A stretch of 64,000 nt of DNA from Chitinophagales bacterium (lineage in GTDB: Bacteria; Bacteroidota; Bacteroidia; Chitinophagales; CAIOSU01): the NCBI GenBank assembly GCA_040877935.1, contig JBBDNB010000027.1:1-64000 (forward strand), given 5' to 3'. This document shows, in pieces, positions 49,877 to 59,856 of this stretch (positions are counted from its first letter, which is position 1; every line of letters starts with the position of its first letter). The notes under the pieces are model-generated. The model searched no databases and was not told the DNA's origin. It saw only the letters and a program-made list of their open reading frames with translations. Made by a program: the position numbers and the translations under genes.

Positions 49877-51673
49877 ATGAAGCATCTAAGATCGATTTTT
49901 ACAATCACGACTCTTCTGGGATTATTTATGCATGGCTTCGCCCAAACCCTCCCATCCAACCGCTCTGTGGACTGGACGCTGGCCGGGTTGAATGATACTT
50001 CAACTGCGGGGTTTGAAATTATAGCACTTGAAAATGCCGGACTGATTGGCGACAGCATCACACCAAATGACTCTGTGATGGATAGCCTGCTCAACCTCAG
50101 CTACAGTCCCGGGGTGATCTTTCAGTTTCCGGAGGGCAATTTTCTCTTCAATCAATCCATTCAGCTCCAGTCAAACAAGATCATAAAAGGTGCCGGACCG
50201 GATACCACACAATTGATCTTTGACCAGGGCGGAAATGGCCATTCCATTCGCATTCAGGGTTCTGCCACCAATATCATCAGTGACTTTTCTGCGGCTGCTG
50301 CCAAAGGAGATCAGGAGATTACACTAACGGATGCCAGCGCATTTACCGCAGGCGACTGGATCCATATTTCACAAAACGACAGCGATTGGGTGACTTCAAG
50401 CTGGGCGGAAGGAACGGTAGGACAGGTTGTTAAAATTGAGTCTGTCCAGAACAATACACTTACATTGGCTTCACCCCTGAGAATGGATTACGATATCCTG
50501 CGAAATCCACGTGTAAAAAAGCTCAACATGGTGCGTAATGTGGGAATTGAATGCCTGAAAATCCTAAGGCTGGACAACACAGCCCCACAGCAGAGTTCCA
50601 ATATTATTTTCAGTTATGCTGAAAATTGTTGGGTCAATGGCATAGAATCAGAGAACTGCACATTCAGCCATATGGAAAGCAATTATTCCTCCAACCTGAC
50701 ATTGAGCAAATCCTATTTTCACCACGGTTTTGAGTATGGCGGGGGCGGCAGGGCCTATGGGTTGGTCTGGCATTTTACAAGCAATGAATGCCTGGCGGAA
50801 GACAATATCTTTGAACACCTCAGACATTCTATTCTCTTACAGGCAGGAGCCAATGGCAATGTAGCTGCATTCAACTATTCTTTTGATCCTTATTGGGAAA
50901 TCGGCAACCCTCCGGTTGGGGGTGATTATGCAGGGGAATTGGTTTTACATGGCAACTATGTCTATGCCAATCTATTTGAGCAAAACATCTGCCAGAATAT
51001 AGTGATCGACAATTCGCATGGCGCCAATGGGCCTTACAATACATTCCTGCGCAACCGTGCCAATAAATACGGCATTTTCTTCAGCGACAACACTTCTCCA
51101 CGACAAAATTTTTTGGGCAATGAAGTCACCAATGAAAACACACCCTACAGCCTGGTGAATTATAACTTACAGGGAACTGATCATTTTATTTATGGCAACA
51201 ACAACAAAGGAAGCATTGACCCGCCTGGTACGGACAGCCTGGCCGATATTTCCTACGCCTATACTTCCCGTCCTGATTTTGTAAGCAGTGATCAATGGGG
51301 AAAAATAGGCCCTCCCAATGCCATCAATTCCTCTGATATTCCCGCGCGGATCAGGAACAACAGTGGTGCATTGTTTTCCACTACCTGCGGCAATGCCCCG
51401 CCACCGGATGAGGACACTGTTTCGGTCAGAACCATTGATGATCCTGAATTTATCTTGTATCCCAACCCTGCCAAAGATCAAATTCATATCCAAGCCCCGG
51501 ATGAATATAGCGAAAGCCCTTTTCGTGTTTTTGAACTTACGGGAAAAACCGTTTTGAGCGGCAAACTGCATGTATCGCTCACTAGCCTTGATTTAAGCGG
51601 CCTTTCTCCCGGGCTATATTTTGTCAATATTGCGGCTGAAGAAAATTATACTTTTAAGGTGGTTAAAAAGTAG
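49877..51673 (+). CDS. Right-handed beta-helix protein with T9SS type A sorting domain
   Basis: 598 residues, signal peptide to about F-A-Q (residue 23), beta-helix region (about 100-420) with many N/S-rich turns (G-S-A-T-N-I-I-S-D-F, N-I-I-F-S-Y-A-E-N-C-W-V-N-G-I), and a C-terminal L-Y-P-N-P-A-K-D...L-S-G-L-S-P-G-L-Y-F-V-N-I. The latter is a type A T9SS secretion tag. Possible polysaccharide lyase or adhesin; catalytic residues not assigned. Confidence 0.88.
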   Translation: MKHLRSIFTITTLLGLFMHGFAQTLPSNRSVDWTLAGLNDTSTAGFEIIALENAGLIGDSITPNDSVMDSLLNLSYSPGVIFQFPEGNFLFNQSIQLQSNKIIKGAGPDTTQLIFDQGGNGHSIRIQGSATNIISDFSAAAAKGDQEITLTDASAFTAGDWIHISQNDSDWVTSSWAEGTVGQVVKIESVQNNTLTLASPLRMDYDILRNPRVKKLNMVRNVGIECLKILRLDNTAPQQSSNIIFSYAENCWVNGIESENCTFSHMESNYSSNLTLSKSYFHHGFEYGGGGRAYGLVWHFTSNECLAEDNIFEHLRHSILLQAGANGNVAAFNYSFDPYWEIGNPPVGGDYAGELVLHGNYVYANLFEQNICQNIVIDNSHGANGPYNTFLRNRANKYGIFFSDNTSPRQNFLGNEVTNENTPYSLVNYNLQGTDHFIYGNNNKGSIDPPGTDSLADISYAYTSRPDFVSSDQWGKIGPPNAINSSDIPARIRNNSGALFSTTCGNAPPPDEDTVSVRTIDDPEFILYPNPAKDQIHIQAPDEYSESPFRVFELTGKTVLSGKLHVSLTSLDLSGLSPGLYFVNIAAEENYTFKVVKK

Positions 51674-51790
51674 GGGGATGAGTTTTCATGTCTGAAATGT
51701 GAGTTTTGAGCTCACTTTTGGGGTATAAAACTGGAAGGTTGACATCCATTTGCAGCATAGACGATATATAGTGCGTGCCCAAATAAACGT

Positions 51791-52264
51791 CTATTCAGAA
51801 ATTGTTTGTTCCACGGATTTTCCGGCAACTTTGGAGTAGTGCCTGTTCATGTGTTTGTATTTTTCTGCTGTTTCAGGATCAACTTCCGCATCACCAACAA
51901 AAACGGGTGCTGTGGGAGGCATAAATTCTGCCGCAACTTTCTGTTCTTCATTTCGCACAATTTCATCCCATGAAGGCGGGTTTTTTCTCAATGCCGAAAG
52001 CTTTTCATACAAAGACAGGTAATTTGCTTTGTCTTCTTTCGGTATATTTTCGGTGGGTAAATCCGGGTAGGGCAACAAGTTGATATGTGCATCCAACAAA
52101 ATCTTGCCACAGGCCTTTCCGTATGGCGTTTGAAAAACAGGCACTAAATCCTTTGCTGCGAAAGAGGCTCTGAGCAATTCATCCTGGCAATTATCCGTAG
52201 TTTGAGCATTTACAAAACCTATGCTCAACAACCCTATCATTAAAAAATTAACTATCGTTTTCAT
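51791..52264 (-). CDS. Hypothetical secreted protein
   Basis: 157 residues with a signal peptide ending near F-V-N-A-Q (residue 21). The mature protein has a C-Q-D-E-L-L-R start, two cysteines (C-G-K) and a helical charged C-terminus (P-E-T-A-E-K-Y-K-H-M-N-R-H-Y). No family recognised. It is 17 bp after the tail-fibre-like gene and may be its partner. Confidence 0.65.
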   Translation of the reverse strand: MKTIVNFLMIGLLSIGFVNAQTTDNCQDELLRASFAAKDLVPVFQTPYGKACGKILLDAHINLLPYPDLPTENIPKEDKANYLSLYEKLSALRKNPPSWDEIVRNEEQKVAAEFMPPTAPVFVGDAEVDPETAEKYKHMNRHYSKVAGKSVEQTISE

Positions 52265-52281
52265 GATAAAAATATTTTTGG

Positions 52282-54075
52282 TTATCGTTTGATTTCAGTA
52301 ACATTTAATCCATGTCCGTAGTAGGTCATCCCTCCTGATGGATAATACACATAAATCTCGTACTTATTGTTTCCTGCCGGTGGCTCATCTACCCATTGCA
52401 GGTGTATGGTTTTATCTACATTTACTTGCGAATATTCAGAAATCTCAGATATTTGGGAGCCGTTTCTGTACAATCCGAATACCACATAGGTGGAAGAGCT
52501 TGTTTTATAATAATCAATCTCACAATGTATCAAAACAACACTATTATTAATGCCTGTACCGTGGGTCTGAATATCAACGGTACGCATCAGCCATAAACCT
52601 CCTGTAAGGAATGTTGACTCACCATAAGCGGATTCCTGGTTATAAAAATCGCCCACTACATGCAATCTTCCCTGGGGATTTGTAGTGTTTATTCCCACGT
52701 TGCCATTGTCCATTATCCTAACTCTTTCGGAAGCACCTGCAAGTAGGCGCATGCTTTGTCCAGTGTGGACCATGCCCACATCCTGGGAAAGTCCCCCATT
52801 GTCATAGGTGCCGGACCAAAACCCGTCTCTTGCCCATGCACCGGTTCCTTGTGTTACACCAAAACGCGTAGCACCCCCCGAGGATTCTACGGCAAAAATG
52901 GGGTTTTCATTCGATGGGTTGCTGATGGCTCGAACCACCACGCCCGTAGCAACATTTTGTCCGGCCCTTATTTGGTAATCATTGCCTTCGCTGCCCGGAA
53001 GCCGGATAAAACCATTTACATGAAGTTGATCTGCAGGGGCAGTCGTCCCTATGCCAACATTGCCGCTTCTTCCAATATCACCACTGGTATTATCAGTACC
53101 GTCCCATTTGTTTCCTTTTATGGTAGGAGCTCCAGAAATATCGACCCAGGGCACAGTTGCTGAAGCAGAAAGCAGACCGTTGTTGTCGGTCTTTACATAT
53201 CGATCACCACCGCCCGCCAGGGTTTCAAACCTAACTCCACCCGAGGTATGTAATTGAGAGGAAGGACCGGTGATACCAATACCCACATATCCGTTATTGG
53301 CAATTCTAAGGCGTTCATCCCACGCGATTGGATCGCCTGCTGTACCTGAGGGAGCGGTATAAAATTTTATACCATCAGTGTGCATGGTTATTCTATTGGC
53401 CTGCTCAGATTGCAAATATTCAGTTCCTGCATTAGTGGCATTCTCATATATATTAAAACGCCCGTTACCATCGGTGTATCCCATGCTTGCCCAGCTTGAA
53501 AATGTAAGGGCATCAGCACCACCTTCCATCAGCACATCGTCTCTCAAGCGAGTTGTGCCGTTTACATCAAGTCTGTCAGTTGTGCTATTGGTGCCAATCC
53601 CAACATTCCCCTGGGTATAAATATTATCGTTGATATTGCCGGGAGCAGTGGTGGTTCCTTGTTCATACCAATCGTGGTCTTTGTCGTTTTCTGTGGCGAG
53701 CCTAATCCAGTTGGGCGAGGCCGTTGTTCCTGCATTGAAATAAAATCCGGCTGTCCCCCAGTTTGAAGCTGTGTTCCACAACATTAGGCCCATAGCGGGC
53801 GAGGGTATTGTTACCGCATCATTTGCTCCGGTTAAATTAACTTTCGGAATAAGGACACCTGCATCGTTTGCATTAATTTCAAGTTTGGCACTGGGGTGGG
53901 GCGTACTTCCTATACCTACGTTTTGGGCGTGAGAATAAGACAGGACAAATAAGTGGGCTATAATGAGTATATGTATTTTAAAACCGAAAGAATAAAATCT
54001 TAAAATTGAAAATAGCTTTCTGCTTTTTATTATTGATGAGCCAGTAATATTTGAGAGTAATTTTTTATTCTTCAT
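52282..54075 (-). CDS. Tail-fibre-like surface protein with GIG repeats
   Basis: 597 residues with an N-terminal hydrophobic signal (residues 25-50, A-Q near 51). Five motif copies read (N/Y)-V-G-I-G or V-G-I-N with L-H/D/E-V/I-N/x-G close behind (about 53, 165, 265, 340 and 470). The pattern is typical of Bacteroidota surface or phage tail-like proteins. C-terminal domain (480-597) is beta-rich, N-S-V-V-L-I-H-C-E-I. Lacks an obvious T9SS tag and an endosialidase chaperone end. Function unknown. Confidence 0.7.
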   Translation of the reverse strand: MKNKKLLSNITGSSIIKSRKLFSILRFYSFGFKIHILIIAHLFVLSYSHAQNVGIGSTPHPSAKLEINANDAGVLIPKVNLTGANDAVTIPSPAMGLMLWNTASNWGTAGFYFNAGTTASPNWIRLATENDKDHDWYEQGTTTAPGNINDNIYTQGNVGIGTNSTTDRLDVNGTTRLRDDVLMEGGADALTFSSWASMGYTDGNGRFNIYENATNAGTEYLQSEQANRITMHTDGIKFYTAPSGTAGDPIAWDERLRIANNGYVGIGITGPSSQLHTSGGVRFETLAGGGDRYVKTDNNGLLSASATVPWVDISGAPTIKGNKWDGTDNTSGDIGRSGNVGIGTTAPADQLHVNGFIRLPGSEGNDYQIRAGQNVATGVVVRAISNPSNENPIFAVESSGGATRFGVTQGTGAWARDGFWSGTYDNGGLSQDVGMVHTGQSMRLLAGASERVRIMDNGNVGINTTNPQGRLHVVGDFYNQESAYGESTFLTGGLWLMRTVDIQTHGTGINNSVVLIHCEIDYYKTSSSTYVVFGLYRNGSQISEISEYSQVNVDKTIHLQWVDEPPAGNNKYEIYVYYPSGGMTYYGHGLNVTEIKR

Positions 54076-54356
54076 AATGAATCAGCTTATGTTCACATTT
54101 GAATATACAAAATTTACTTTAAATTAAAAATGTAAAAATGGATTTTGTGAAGGGTATGAGAGGAAAGTGAATAAATGCTTGATCAATAACATTAAATTTT
54201 TAGTCCTGTAATGGATTGTGATGATCATCAGAAATATCCTGTGATTTTCCTCAACTTCTGTCATTTGGCTTGGGCCAGCGGGAGCTTATACTAAAGAAAT
54301 TAACGTTAATTCCTTCAGTTGTTCATTTTTTTGTACCCATTCACGGAATATAAACC

Positions 54357-55586
54357 CTACTTCATCATATAATCCGGATAGGCGTTCATGCCGTGTTCGG
54401 AAATGTCCAGGCCCCGTTCTTCTTCCGATTCGCTTACACGTATGCCCACTGTCTTTTTGAGCAAGAACAAAATGATAAAAGCGCAGGCAAATGAAAAAAG
54501 CCCAATGGCCACTATTCCTTTCAACTGGCTGAATAGCTGAGCACCGCTTGCAAGGTTTCCAAAAATCCCCACAGCAAGCGTTCCCCAAATGCCACAAATC
54601 AAATGCACGGAAATGGCACCTACGGGATCGTCTATCTTTATGCGGTCGAAAAACACCACGGCAAACACCACCAAAAATCCACCGATCAGGCCAATGATGC
54701 CCGCTTCGTTCAGACTCATTAAATCTGCTCCGGCAGTAATGCCTACCAATCCGCCCAAAATGCCATTGAGCACCATCGTCAAATCCGGTTTTTTAAATAA
54801 GACATAAGAAGCCAGAAAGGCTCCGATAGCCCCGGCTGATGCAGAAATACTGGTAGTGACAAATACCAGCGACACCGTTGCGGCATCGGCAGAAAGCACC
54901 GAACCGCCATTGAAACCAAACCAGCCAAACCACAACAAAAACACACCGATAACGGCAAAGGGAATAGAGTGCCCGGGAATGGGCTTGATTTTTCCGTTGA
55001 GGTATTTTCCTGCCCTGGGCCCCAGCAGCCAGGCCGCTACCAATGCGCCCCAGCCTCCAAAGGAGTGCACAATGGAAGAGCCGGCAAAATCGTAAAAGGG
55101 CACTGCCAGGGTATCGAGAAATCCACCGCCCCATTTCCACATGCCCACCACCGGATAGCAAATGGCCACATAAATGGCAGCAAAAAACAAAAAAGGCAGC
55201 ATTTTTATTCTTTCTGCAACAGCTCCCGAAACTATCGTGGCGGCAGTTGCGGCAAACATGGCCTGAAACAGAAAATCGGTCCAATAGGTGTATGATCCGC
55301 TATAGGCCGGGGTCAAACCGCCCGAGGGCAATTCCAGACCAATTCCTGCAAATCCAAAAACAGCTCCTTCAAAGCCGGCTCCGGGATACATCAAATTGAA
55401 ACCAATAAAGGCATAGGACAAAATCCCGATACTGAGGATCATCGTGTTTTTAAACATGATGTTTACCGTGTTTTTTGCCCGGGTGAGTCCCGCTTCAAGG
55501 GCAGCAAAGCCCAAATGCATTACAAAAACCAAAATGGTGGCCATCATCAACCATAGGTTATCCACTGTGAAACTGATCACTTCCAT
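54357..55586 (-). CDS. amt: Ammonium transporter
   Basis: 409 residues with 11 membrane helices. The twin-histidine pore sites are visible in I-V-H-S-F-G-G and S-V-H-L-I-C-G-I-W-G-T. The gene immediately follows glnB on the same strand with a 14-bp gap; GlnB/GlnK binds Amt when nitrogen is plentiful. The 281 bp downstream (54076-54356) are AT-rich with no gene seen. Confidence 0.96.
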   Translation of the reverse strand: MEVISFTVDNLWLMMATILVFVMHLGFAALEAGLTRAKNTVNIMFKNTMILSIGILSYAFIGFNLMYPGAGFEGAVFGFAGIGLELPSGGLTPAYSGSYTYWTDFLFQAMFAATAATIVSGAVAERIKMLPFLFFAAIYVAICYPVVGMWKWGGGFLDTLAVPFYDFAGSSIVHSFGGWGALVAAWLLGPRAGKYLNGKIKPIPGHSIPFAVIGVFLLWFGWFGFNGGSVLSADAATVSLVFVTTSISASAGAIGAFLASYVLFKKPDLTMVLNGILGGLVGITAGADLMSLNEAGIIGLIGGFLVVFAVVFFDRIKIDDPVGAISVHLICGIWGTLAVGIFGNLASGAQLFSQLKGIVAIGLFSFACAFIILFLLKKTVGIRVSESEEERGLDISEHGMNAYPDYMMK

Positions 55587-55600
55587 TGTCTATTAAATTA

Positions 55601-55939
55601 TTAAAGTCCTTTAATTCCTTCGTCCCCGGTGCGGATGCTGACAACGCGGTCAATATTGGAGACAAAAATTTTACCATCGCCCACTTCTCCTGTTTGTGCA
55701 GCAGCCCGAATGCAATTCACAACGGCATCCTCCTGGTCTTCGGGAACAATCAGCTCCAACTGTATGCGGGCAATATAACCGACATCATAAACGGCACCCC
55801 GGTAGGAAACTTCTTCTCCTTTTTGACGGCCAAAACCCTTAACTTCCAAAAAAGTAAAAAAATTGATGCCTATGCCTGAAAGTGCTTCGCGAACTTCCTC
55901 GAATTTTGAAGAGCGTATGATTGCTATGATTTTCTTCAT
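55601..55939 (-). CDS. glnB: P-II nitrogen regulatory protein
   Basis: 112-residue P-II protein. Core beta-alpha-beta pattern with the T-loop R-G-A-V-Y-D, in which Y is the classical uridylylation site, and the C-terminal G-D-G-K-I-F-V-S-N-I-D-R-V nucleotide-binding signature. It senses ATP/ADP and 2-oxoglutarate and controls Amt. First gene of glnB-amt; operon position makes it GlnK-like. Confidence 0.95.
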   Translation of the reverse strand: MKKIIAIIRSSKFEEVREALSGIGINFFTFLEVKGFGRQKGEEVSYRGAVYDVGYIARIQLELIVPEDQEDAVVNCIRAAAQTGEVGDGKIFVSNIDRVVSIRTGDEGIKGL

Positions 55940-56044
55940 TTATAAAAAATATTAAGAGCTATTTGAAACAAAGCCCAAATTAAGCTAAAATTTTTGAATA
56001 ATTTATGCCTAAATCGGTCATAATTCTGAAATTAAACGATAAAA

Positions 56045-56674
56045 ATGAAATTTTTAAGAACTAAAGTTATTTTCCTATTTCTGTGTTTTGCTATTTTCTT
56101 TCTAAATTTTACAATAATGAAAGTACAGGACAAAGCAAATTGGTGGGAGGCATATCGGGATCAGGCCATTGAGCAATATAATTATTCAGTGGAAGCCCCA
56201 CTTCTGATTGTTAAAATTTCATCGCAGGAGCTTTATCTTATACAAGACAATAAACAAAGAAAATGCTATGCTGTGTCTGCCAGCAAATACGGCATTGGCA
56301 GTGAGGGGGGCAGCAACAAAACGCCTTTGGGTTATCATAAGGTAAAATACAAATTTGGTGATGATGCGCCATTGGGGGCTATTTTTAGGGGAAGAAAATT
56401 CACCGGGGAAATTGCCAAAATCTATACCGATGATACCGACAAAGAAGAAGACCATGTGACCACCCGGATTCTTTGGCTGGAAGGTTTGGAACCCGGAAAA
56501 AACAGTGGAAAGGGCATCAGCTCCTTCGACCGATACATTTATATTCACGGCACTGCTGAGGAAGGGCTGATCGGAAAGCCGGCCTCGCATGGTTGTATAA
56601 GAATGAAGAACAATGAAGTAATCGAACTTTATGATTTGGTGCCCGAAGGCAGTATTGTTTTGATAATTCCATAA
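56045..56674 (+). CDS. L,D-transpeptidase (YkuD domain)
   Basis: 209 residues with an N-terminal signal anchor (about 5-27), then a YkuD catalytic domain. H168-G-T...S-H-G-C184-I-R holds the nucleophilic cysteine and histidines. L,D-transpeptidases crosslink or trim peptidoglycan or attach proteins to it. Probably periplasmic. Confidence 0.9.
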   Translation: MKFLRTKVIFLFLCFAIFFLNFTIMKVQDKANWWEAYRDQAIEQYNYSVEAPLLIVKISSQELYLIQDNKQRKCYAVSASKYGIGSEGGSNKTPLGYHKVKYKFGDDAPLGAIFRGRKFTGEIAKIYTDDTDKEEDHVTTRILWLEGLEPGKNSGKGISSFDRYIYIHGTAEEGLIGKPASHGCIRMKNNEVIELYDLVPEGSIVLIIP

Positions 56675-57065
56675 GGTCAGGCAGTAAACAAATTCTTTTT
56701 GGAATGTTTTTATCTAAACATGAATAATGGTTCAAGCAATTTTAAATTCAAAACACAGATTAAACTTTTATAATGAAAATATTTCTTGTCAATGTAAAAT
56801 TTTAAATTATTGAAAATCAAAACTTTGTCTTCTATTTTTCTTTTTTCTTGAAAAAAAAGAAAGAAAAATTCAAGGGCGGCAAAAAAACAAAACGCCTCCA
56901 CTTTGCCTGTGCTAAGTTCGACCGGGTGATCTCCTCAATGCTTCGGAGCTTCCCGGTCTCCCTAAGCACAAGCTTTGTTCCAGCGTTTGTTTATTTTGAA
57001 TGCCCACTTCGCAAAGATTGAACTGTTTTCCCTTGTCCATTATTGACGTTATTTTAAATAAATTT
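56675..57065. repeat. Gap with two inverted-repeat elements
   Basis: 56838-56872 is an A/T-rich palindrome (TTTTTCTTTTTTC with AAAAAAGAAAGAAAAA). 56884-56992 is a nested inverted repeat: AAACAAAACGC with GCGTTTGTTT, GTGCT (56909-56913) with AGCAC (56965-56969), GACCGGG (56920-56926) with CCCGGTC (56952-56958), CTCC with GGAG. No gene is evident in this 391-bp gap. Confidence 0.6.
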
Positions 57066-57839
57066 ATGAACCCCTTTCTTGCAGCCGCACTTGCCATTTT
57101 TGTTTATATGCTGATCTTGTTTTTGATCGCGCAATTCCTGGAGGACAACAGCATTGCGGATATTGCCTGGGGACCTGGTTTTGTGCTGGTTTATTTTGTA
57201 ACGCTTTTTCAGGCAGAATACATTGAAATTACCCAGTTGCTGATAGGAGTAGCAACTATAATCTGGGCCTTGCGCTTGTTCATTTATATTTTTAATCGCA
57301 ACAAAGGAAAAGGAGAGGATTTCCGCTACAAAAAGTGGCGAGAGGAATGGGGTAAATACGCTTCAATCCGGGCGTTTTTCCAGGTATTTATGTTGCAGGG
57401 TCTGTTTATGTATATTATCGCGCTACCGATAATCATTGTGAACTACAGGGCTTATCCCGGTTTTGGTGTATCGGAAATTATTGGACTGCTGTTCTGGCTT
57501 ATCGGTTTTTATTTTGAAGCGGTGGGAGATTATCAAAAATCCAGCTTCAAGGCAAAACCTGAAAACAAAGGGAAAATCATGCAGGAAGGGCTGTGGAAAT
57601 ACACCCGGCATCCCAATTATTTTGGCGAGGCCCTTTTATGGTGGGGTATTTTTCTTATTGCTTATCCTTCGGGAATGGTTTTGATTTCCATAATCAGTCC
57701 CCTGGTGATTACTTATTTATTGCTGAAAGTATCGGGAGTGGCCATGCTCGAAAAGAAATACGAAGGCAATCCTGAATTTGAGGCATATGCCAAAAGGACC
57801 AATGCGTTTGTTCCGGGACCGATAAAGAAAAGCGATTGA
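57066..57839 (+). CDS. DUF1295 family membrane protein (steroid 5-alpha-reductase-like)
   Basis: 257 residues from the ATG at 57066 (M-N-P-F-L); the upstream reading from 57000 lacks support. About seven membrane segments and a C-terminal [14 protein letters not shown] signature, shared with DUF1295/isoprenylcysteine methyltransferase-like families. Substrate unknown. Confidence 0.88.
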   Translation: MNPFLAAALAIFVYMLILFLIAQFLEDNSIADIAWGPGFVLVYFVTLFQAEYIEITQLLIGVATIIWALRLFIYIFNRNKGKGEDFRYKKWREEWGKYASIRAFFQVFMLQGLFMYIIALPIIIVNYRAYPGFGVSEIIGLLFWLIGFYFEAVGDYQKSSFKAKPENKGKIMQEGLWKYTRHPNYFGEALLWWGIFLIAYPSGMVLISIISPLVITYLLLKVSGVAMLEKKYEGNPEFEAYAKRTNAFVPGPIKKSD

Positions 57840-58862
57840 TTATTGCTTTTTTAGATTCTGCTCCCAGCGCCAGGCACTGTCCATCATTTCTTCTATACCT
57901 CTCTTAGCTTTCCAGTTCAGCAATTCAGCTGCTTTTTTATTGTCGGCATAAATCGCTTCTACATCACCGGCTCTTCGTGGGCCTGTTGTATAGTTGAGCT
58001 TTTGGCCGCTTAACTTTTCAAATGCTTTAATGGCTTCCAGTACACTTACACCATTTCCTGTCCCAAGATTGAAAATTTCAAATTGCGCTTTATTTTTTCC
58101 TGTTTGCAAATATTCCAACGCCTTGGTATGCGCATCGGCAATGTCCATCACATGAATATAATCCCGGATGCAGCTGCCATCGCGGGTATTGTAATCCGTT
58201 CCGTGTACCTGCATGCTTTTTCTGCGGCCAATGGCGGTCTGGGTAATTACAGGAACAAGATTCTCAGGTTGTTCTGCATATTCGCCCAACAAGGCAGACT
58301 CATGCGCGCCTACAGGATTGAAATAGCGCAACGCAATCTGTTTGATGTTGGGGTTGGCTTTTCCAAAATCCGCTAATATTTGCTCGCCCATTTGTTTGGT
58401 ACGGGCATAGGCGCATTCTGCTTCTCCCAGTGGGTTTGATTCATCCACGGGTAATTTGGTCACATTGCCATAAACCGAACAGGAAGAAGAAAAAACAAAA
58501 TTTTCTACCTGAAATTCCTGGGCACATTCCAGCAAATTGAGCAGGGAATTGAGGTTGTTTTTAAAGTATTTGAGCGGATATTTTACCGATTCTGGAACCG
58601 TTTTATAGGCCGCAAAGTGGATGATTCCCTCAATGTCTGTATTTTCTTTGAAAATTTGCCGGGTGGCATCAATATCACAGAGATCAACGAGGTAATTGTC
58701 AACTTCTGTTCCGGTGATTTTTTTTATTCCTTCAAGGGTTTTGATATTTCCCCTGGATAAATTGTCAACTGAAATGACTTCAAAACCCTTTTCGATAAGA
58801 TCGACCAAAGTATGTGAGCCGATGTAGCCACAAGCCCCACTTACAAGAATTTTTTTAGCCAT
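57840..58862 (-). CDS. galE: UDP-glucose 4-epimerase
   Basis: 340-residue extended SDR enzyme that converts UDP-glucose and UDP-galactose. The G-A-C-G-Y-I-G-S-H NAD motif, catalytic S-S-S-C-S-V-Y-G, Y-A-R-T-K (Y-x-x-x-K) and R-Y-F-N-P-V-G-A-H motif are intact. Last of a three-gene nucleotide-sugar group starting with rfbA. Confidence 0.95.
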   Translation of the reverse strand: MAKKILVSGACGYIGSHTLVDLIEKGFEVISVDNLSRGNIKTLEGIKKITGTEVDNYLVDLCDIDATRQIFKENTDIEGIIHFAAYKTVPESVKYPLKYFKNNLNSLLNLLECAQEFQVENFVFSSSCSVYGNVTKLPVDESNPLGEAECAYARTKQMGEQILADFGKANPNIKQIALRYFNPVGAHESALLGEYAEQPENLVPVITQTAIGRRKSMQVHGTDYNTRDGSCIRDYIHVMDIADAHTKALEYLQTGKNKAQFEIFNLGTGNGVSVLEAIKAFEKLSGQKLNYTTGPRRAGDVEAIYADNKKAAELLNWKAKRGIEEMMDSAWRWEQNLKKQ

Positions 58863-58871
58863 AAAAGCTGT

Positions 58872-59810
58872 TTACTTTACAAAGAAACTTTTTTCAACGA
58901 CCATTTTCACTCCTTCTTCAAGAGAAATCAATTCTTGTCCCATCAATTCTTTCATTTTGCTGATATCCGGTACTCTTCTTTTCATATCACCTTCTTGCAA
59001 TGGTGGCAAATGAACGATTTTAGACTTGGAATTGGTGAATTCAATAATTTTTTCAGCCAGCTCTTTTACAGAAATCTCAATATCTGAACCGATGTTCACT
59101 ATATCGTTTACACATTTGCTATTATAGAGGGTATTGGTGGTCGCCTGAATATTGTCGTCTATATAACAGAAAGTTCGTGTTTGTGTGCCATCTCCATAAA
59201 TGGTAATATCCTCATTTTTCAATGCCATTCTTATAAATCTGGACATTACAAAGTCTATACTTTGTTTAGGTCCATAGGTATTGAAAAATCTGAAAATGGT
59301 ATAATCCAGGTTGTATTCTTTTTTGTAGGAGCGACAAAATGCTTCCCCGATATTTTTTACTACTGCATAGGGCAGGCGCGAGTTGAGCGGAGTAGTATAT
59401 TCGTTTTGCGGCAAAGTAGTGGGTTCGCCATACACCTCAGATGAACTGGCATAAAACACCCGTTTCACACCAGTGTTTTTCGAAAGGTTTAAAATGTTTT
59501 TAATCCCTTCGATGTCATTTAATACCATTACAGGATTTTCCAAAGTACGCTGAACACCTACAACAGCAGCATAATGAAACACATAATCAAAACTGTAGGA
59601 GACCATGAGTGGGGAAATATCTTCCAGAATATTGACATCGCATTTGATAAATTTCCAGTTGTCCTGGTTTTTTGTTTTAGGAAGCCTTTTCTTTTTTCCG
59701 GTGAGCAAATTGTCTACTATTACAACGAAATTTTCAGGATCGCTGATCAGTTTTTCAGCCAACGAACTGGCGATAAAGCCCGCGCCTCCTGTTACAAGTA
59801 TTTTTCTCAT
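58872..59810 (-). CDS. NAD-dependent epimerase/dehydratase, UDP-glucuronate decarboxylase-like
   Basis: 312 residues from the ATG at 59810 (M-R-K-I-L-V-T-G-G); extended SDR with G-G-A-G-F-I-A-S-S NAD motif, S-S-S-E-V-Y-G and Y-A-V-V-K active site, and R-F-F-N-T-Y-G-P-K. The last motif with Y-x-D-D-N is typical of UXS or UDP-glucose 4,6-dehydratase relatives. Substrate is uncertain. Follows rfbA. Confidence 0.8.
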   Translation of the reverse strand: MRKILVTGGAGFIASSLAEKLISDPENFVVIVDNLLTGKKKRLPKTKNQDNWKFIKCDVNILEDISPLMVSYSFDYVFHYAAVVGVQRTLENPVMVLNDIEGIKNILNLSKNTGVKRVFYASSSEVYGEPTTLPQNEYTTPLNSRLPYAVVKNIGEAFCRSYKKEYNLDYTIFRFFNTYGPKQSIDFVMSRFIRMALKNEDITIYGDGTQTRTFCYIDDNIQATTNTLYNSKCVNDIVNIGSDIEISVKELAEKIIEFTNSKSKIVHLPPLQEGDMKRRVPDISKMKELMGQELISLEEGVKMVVEKSFFVK

Positions 59811-59856
59811 CAATAAAATTTTTAGCAATGATAAGAATCAATTGCCGATTGAATGC

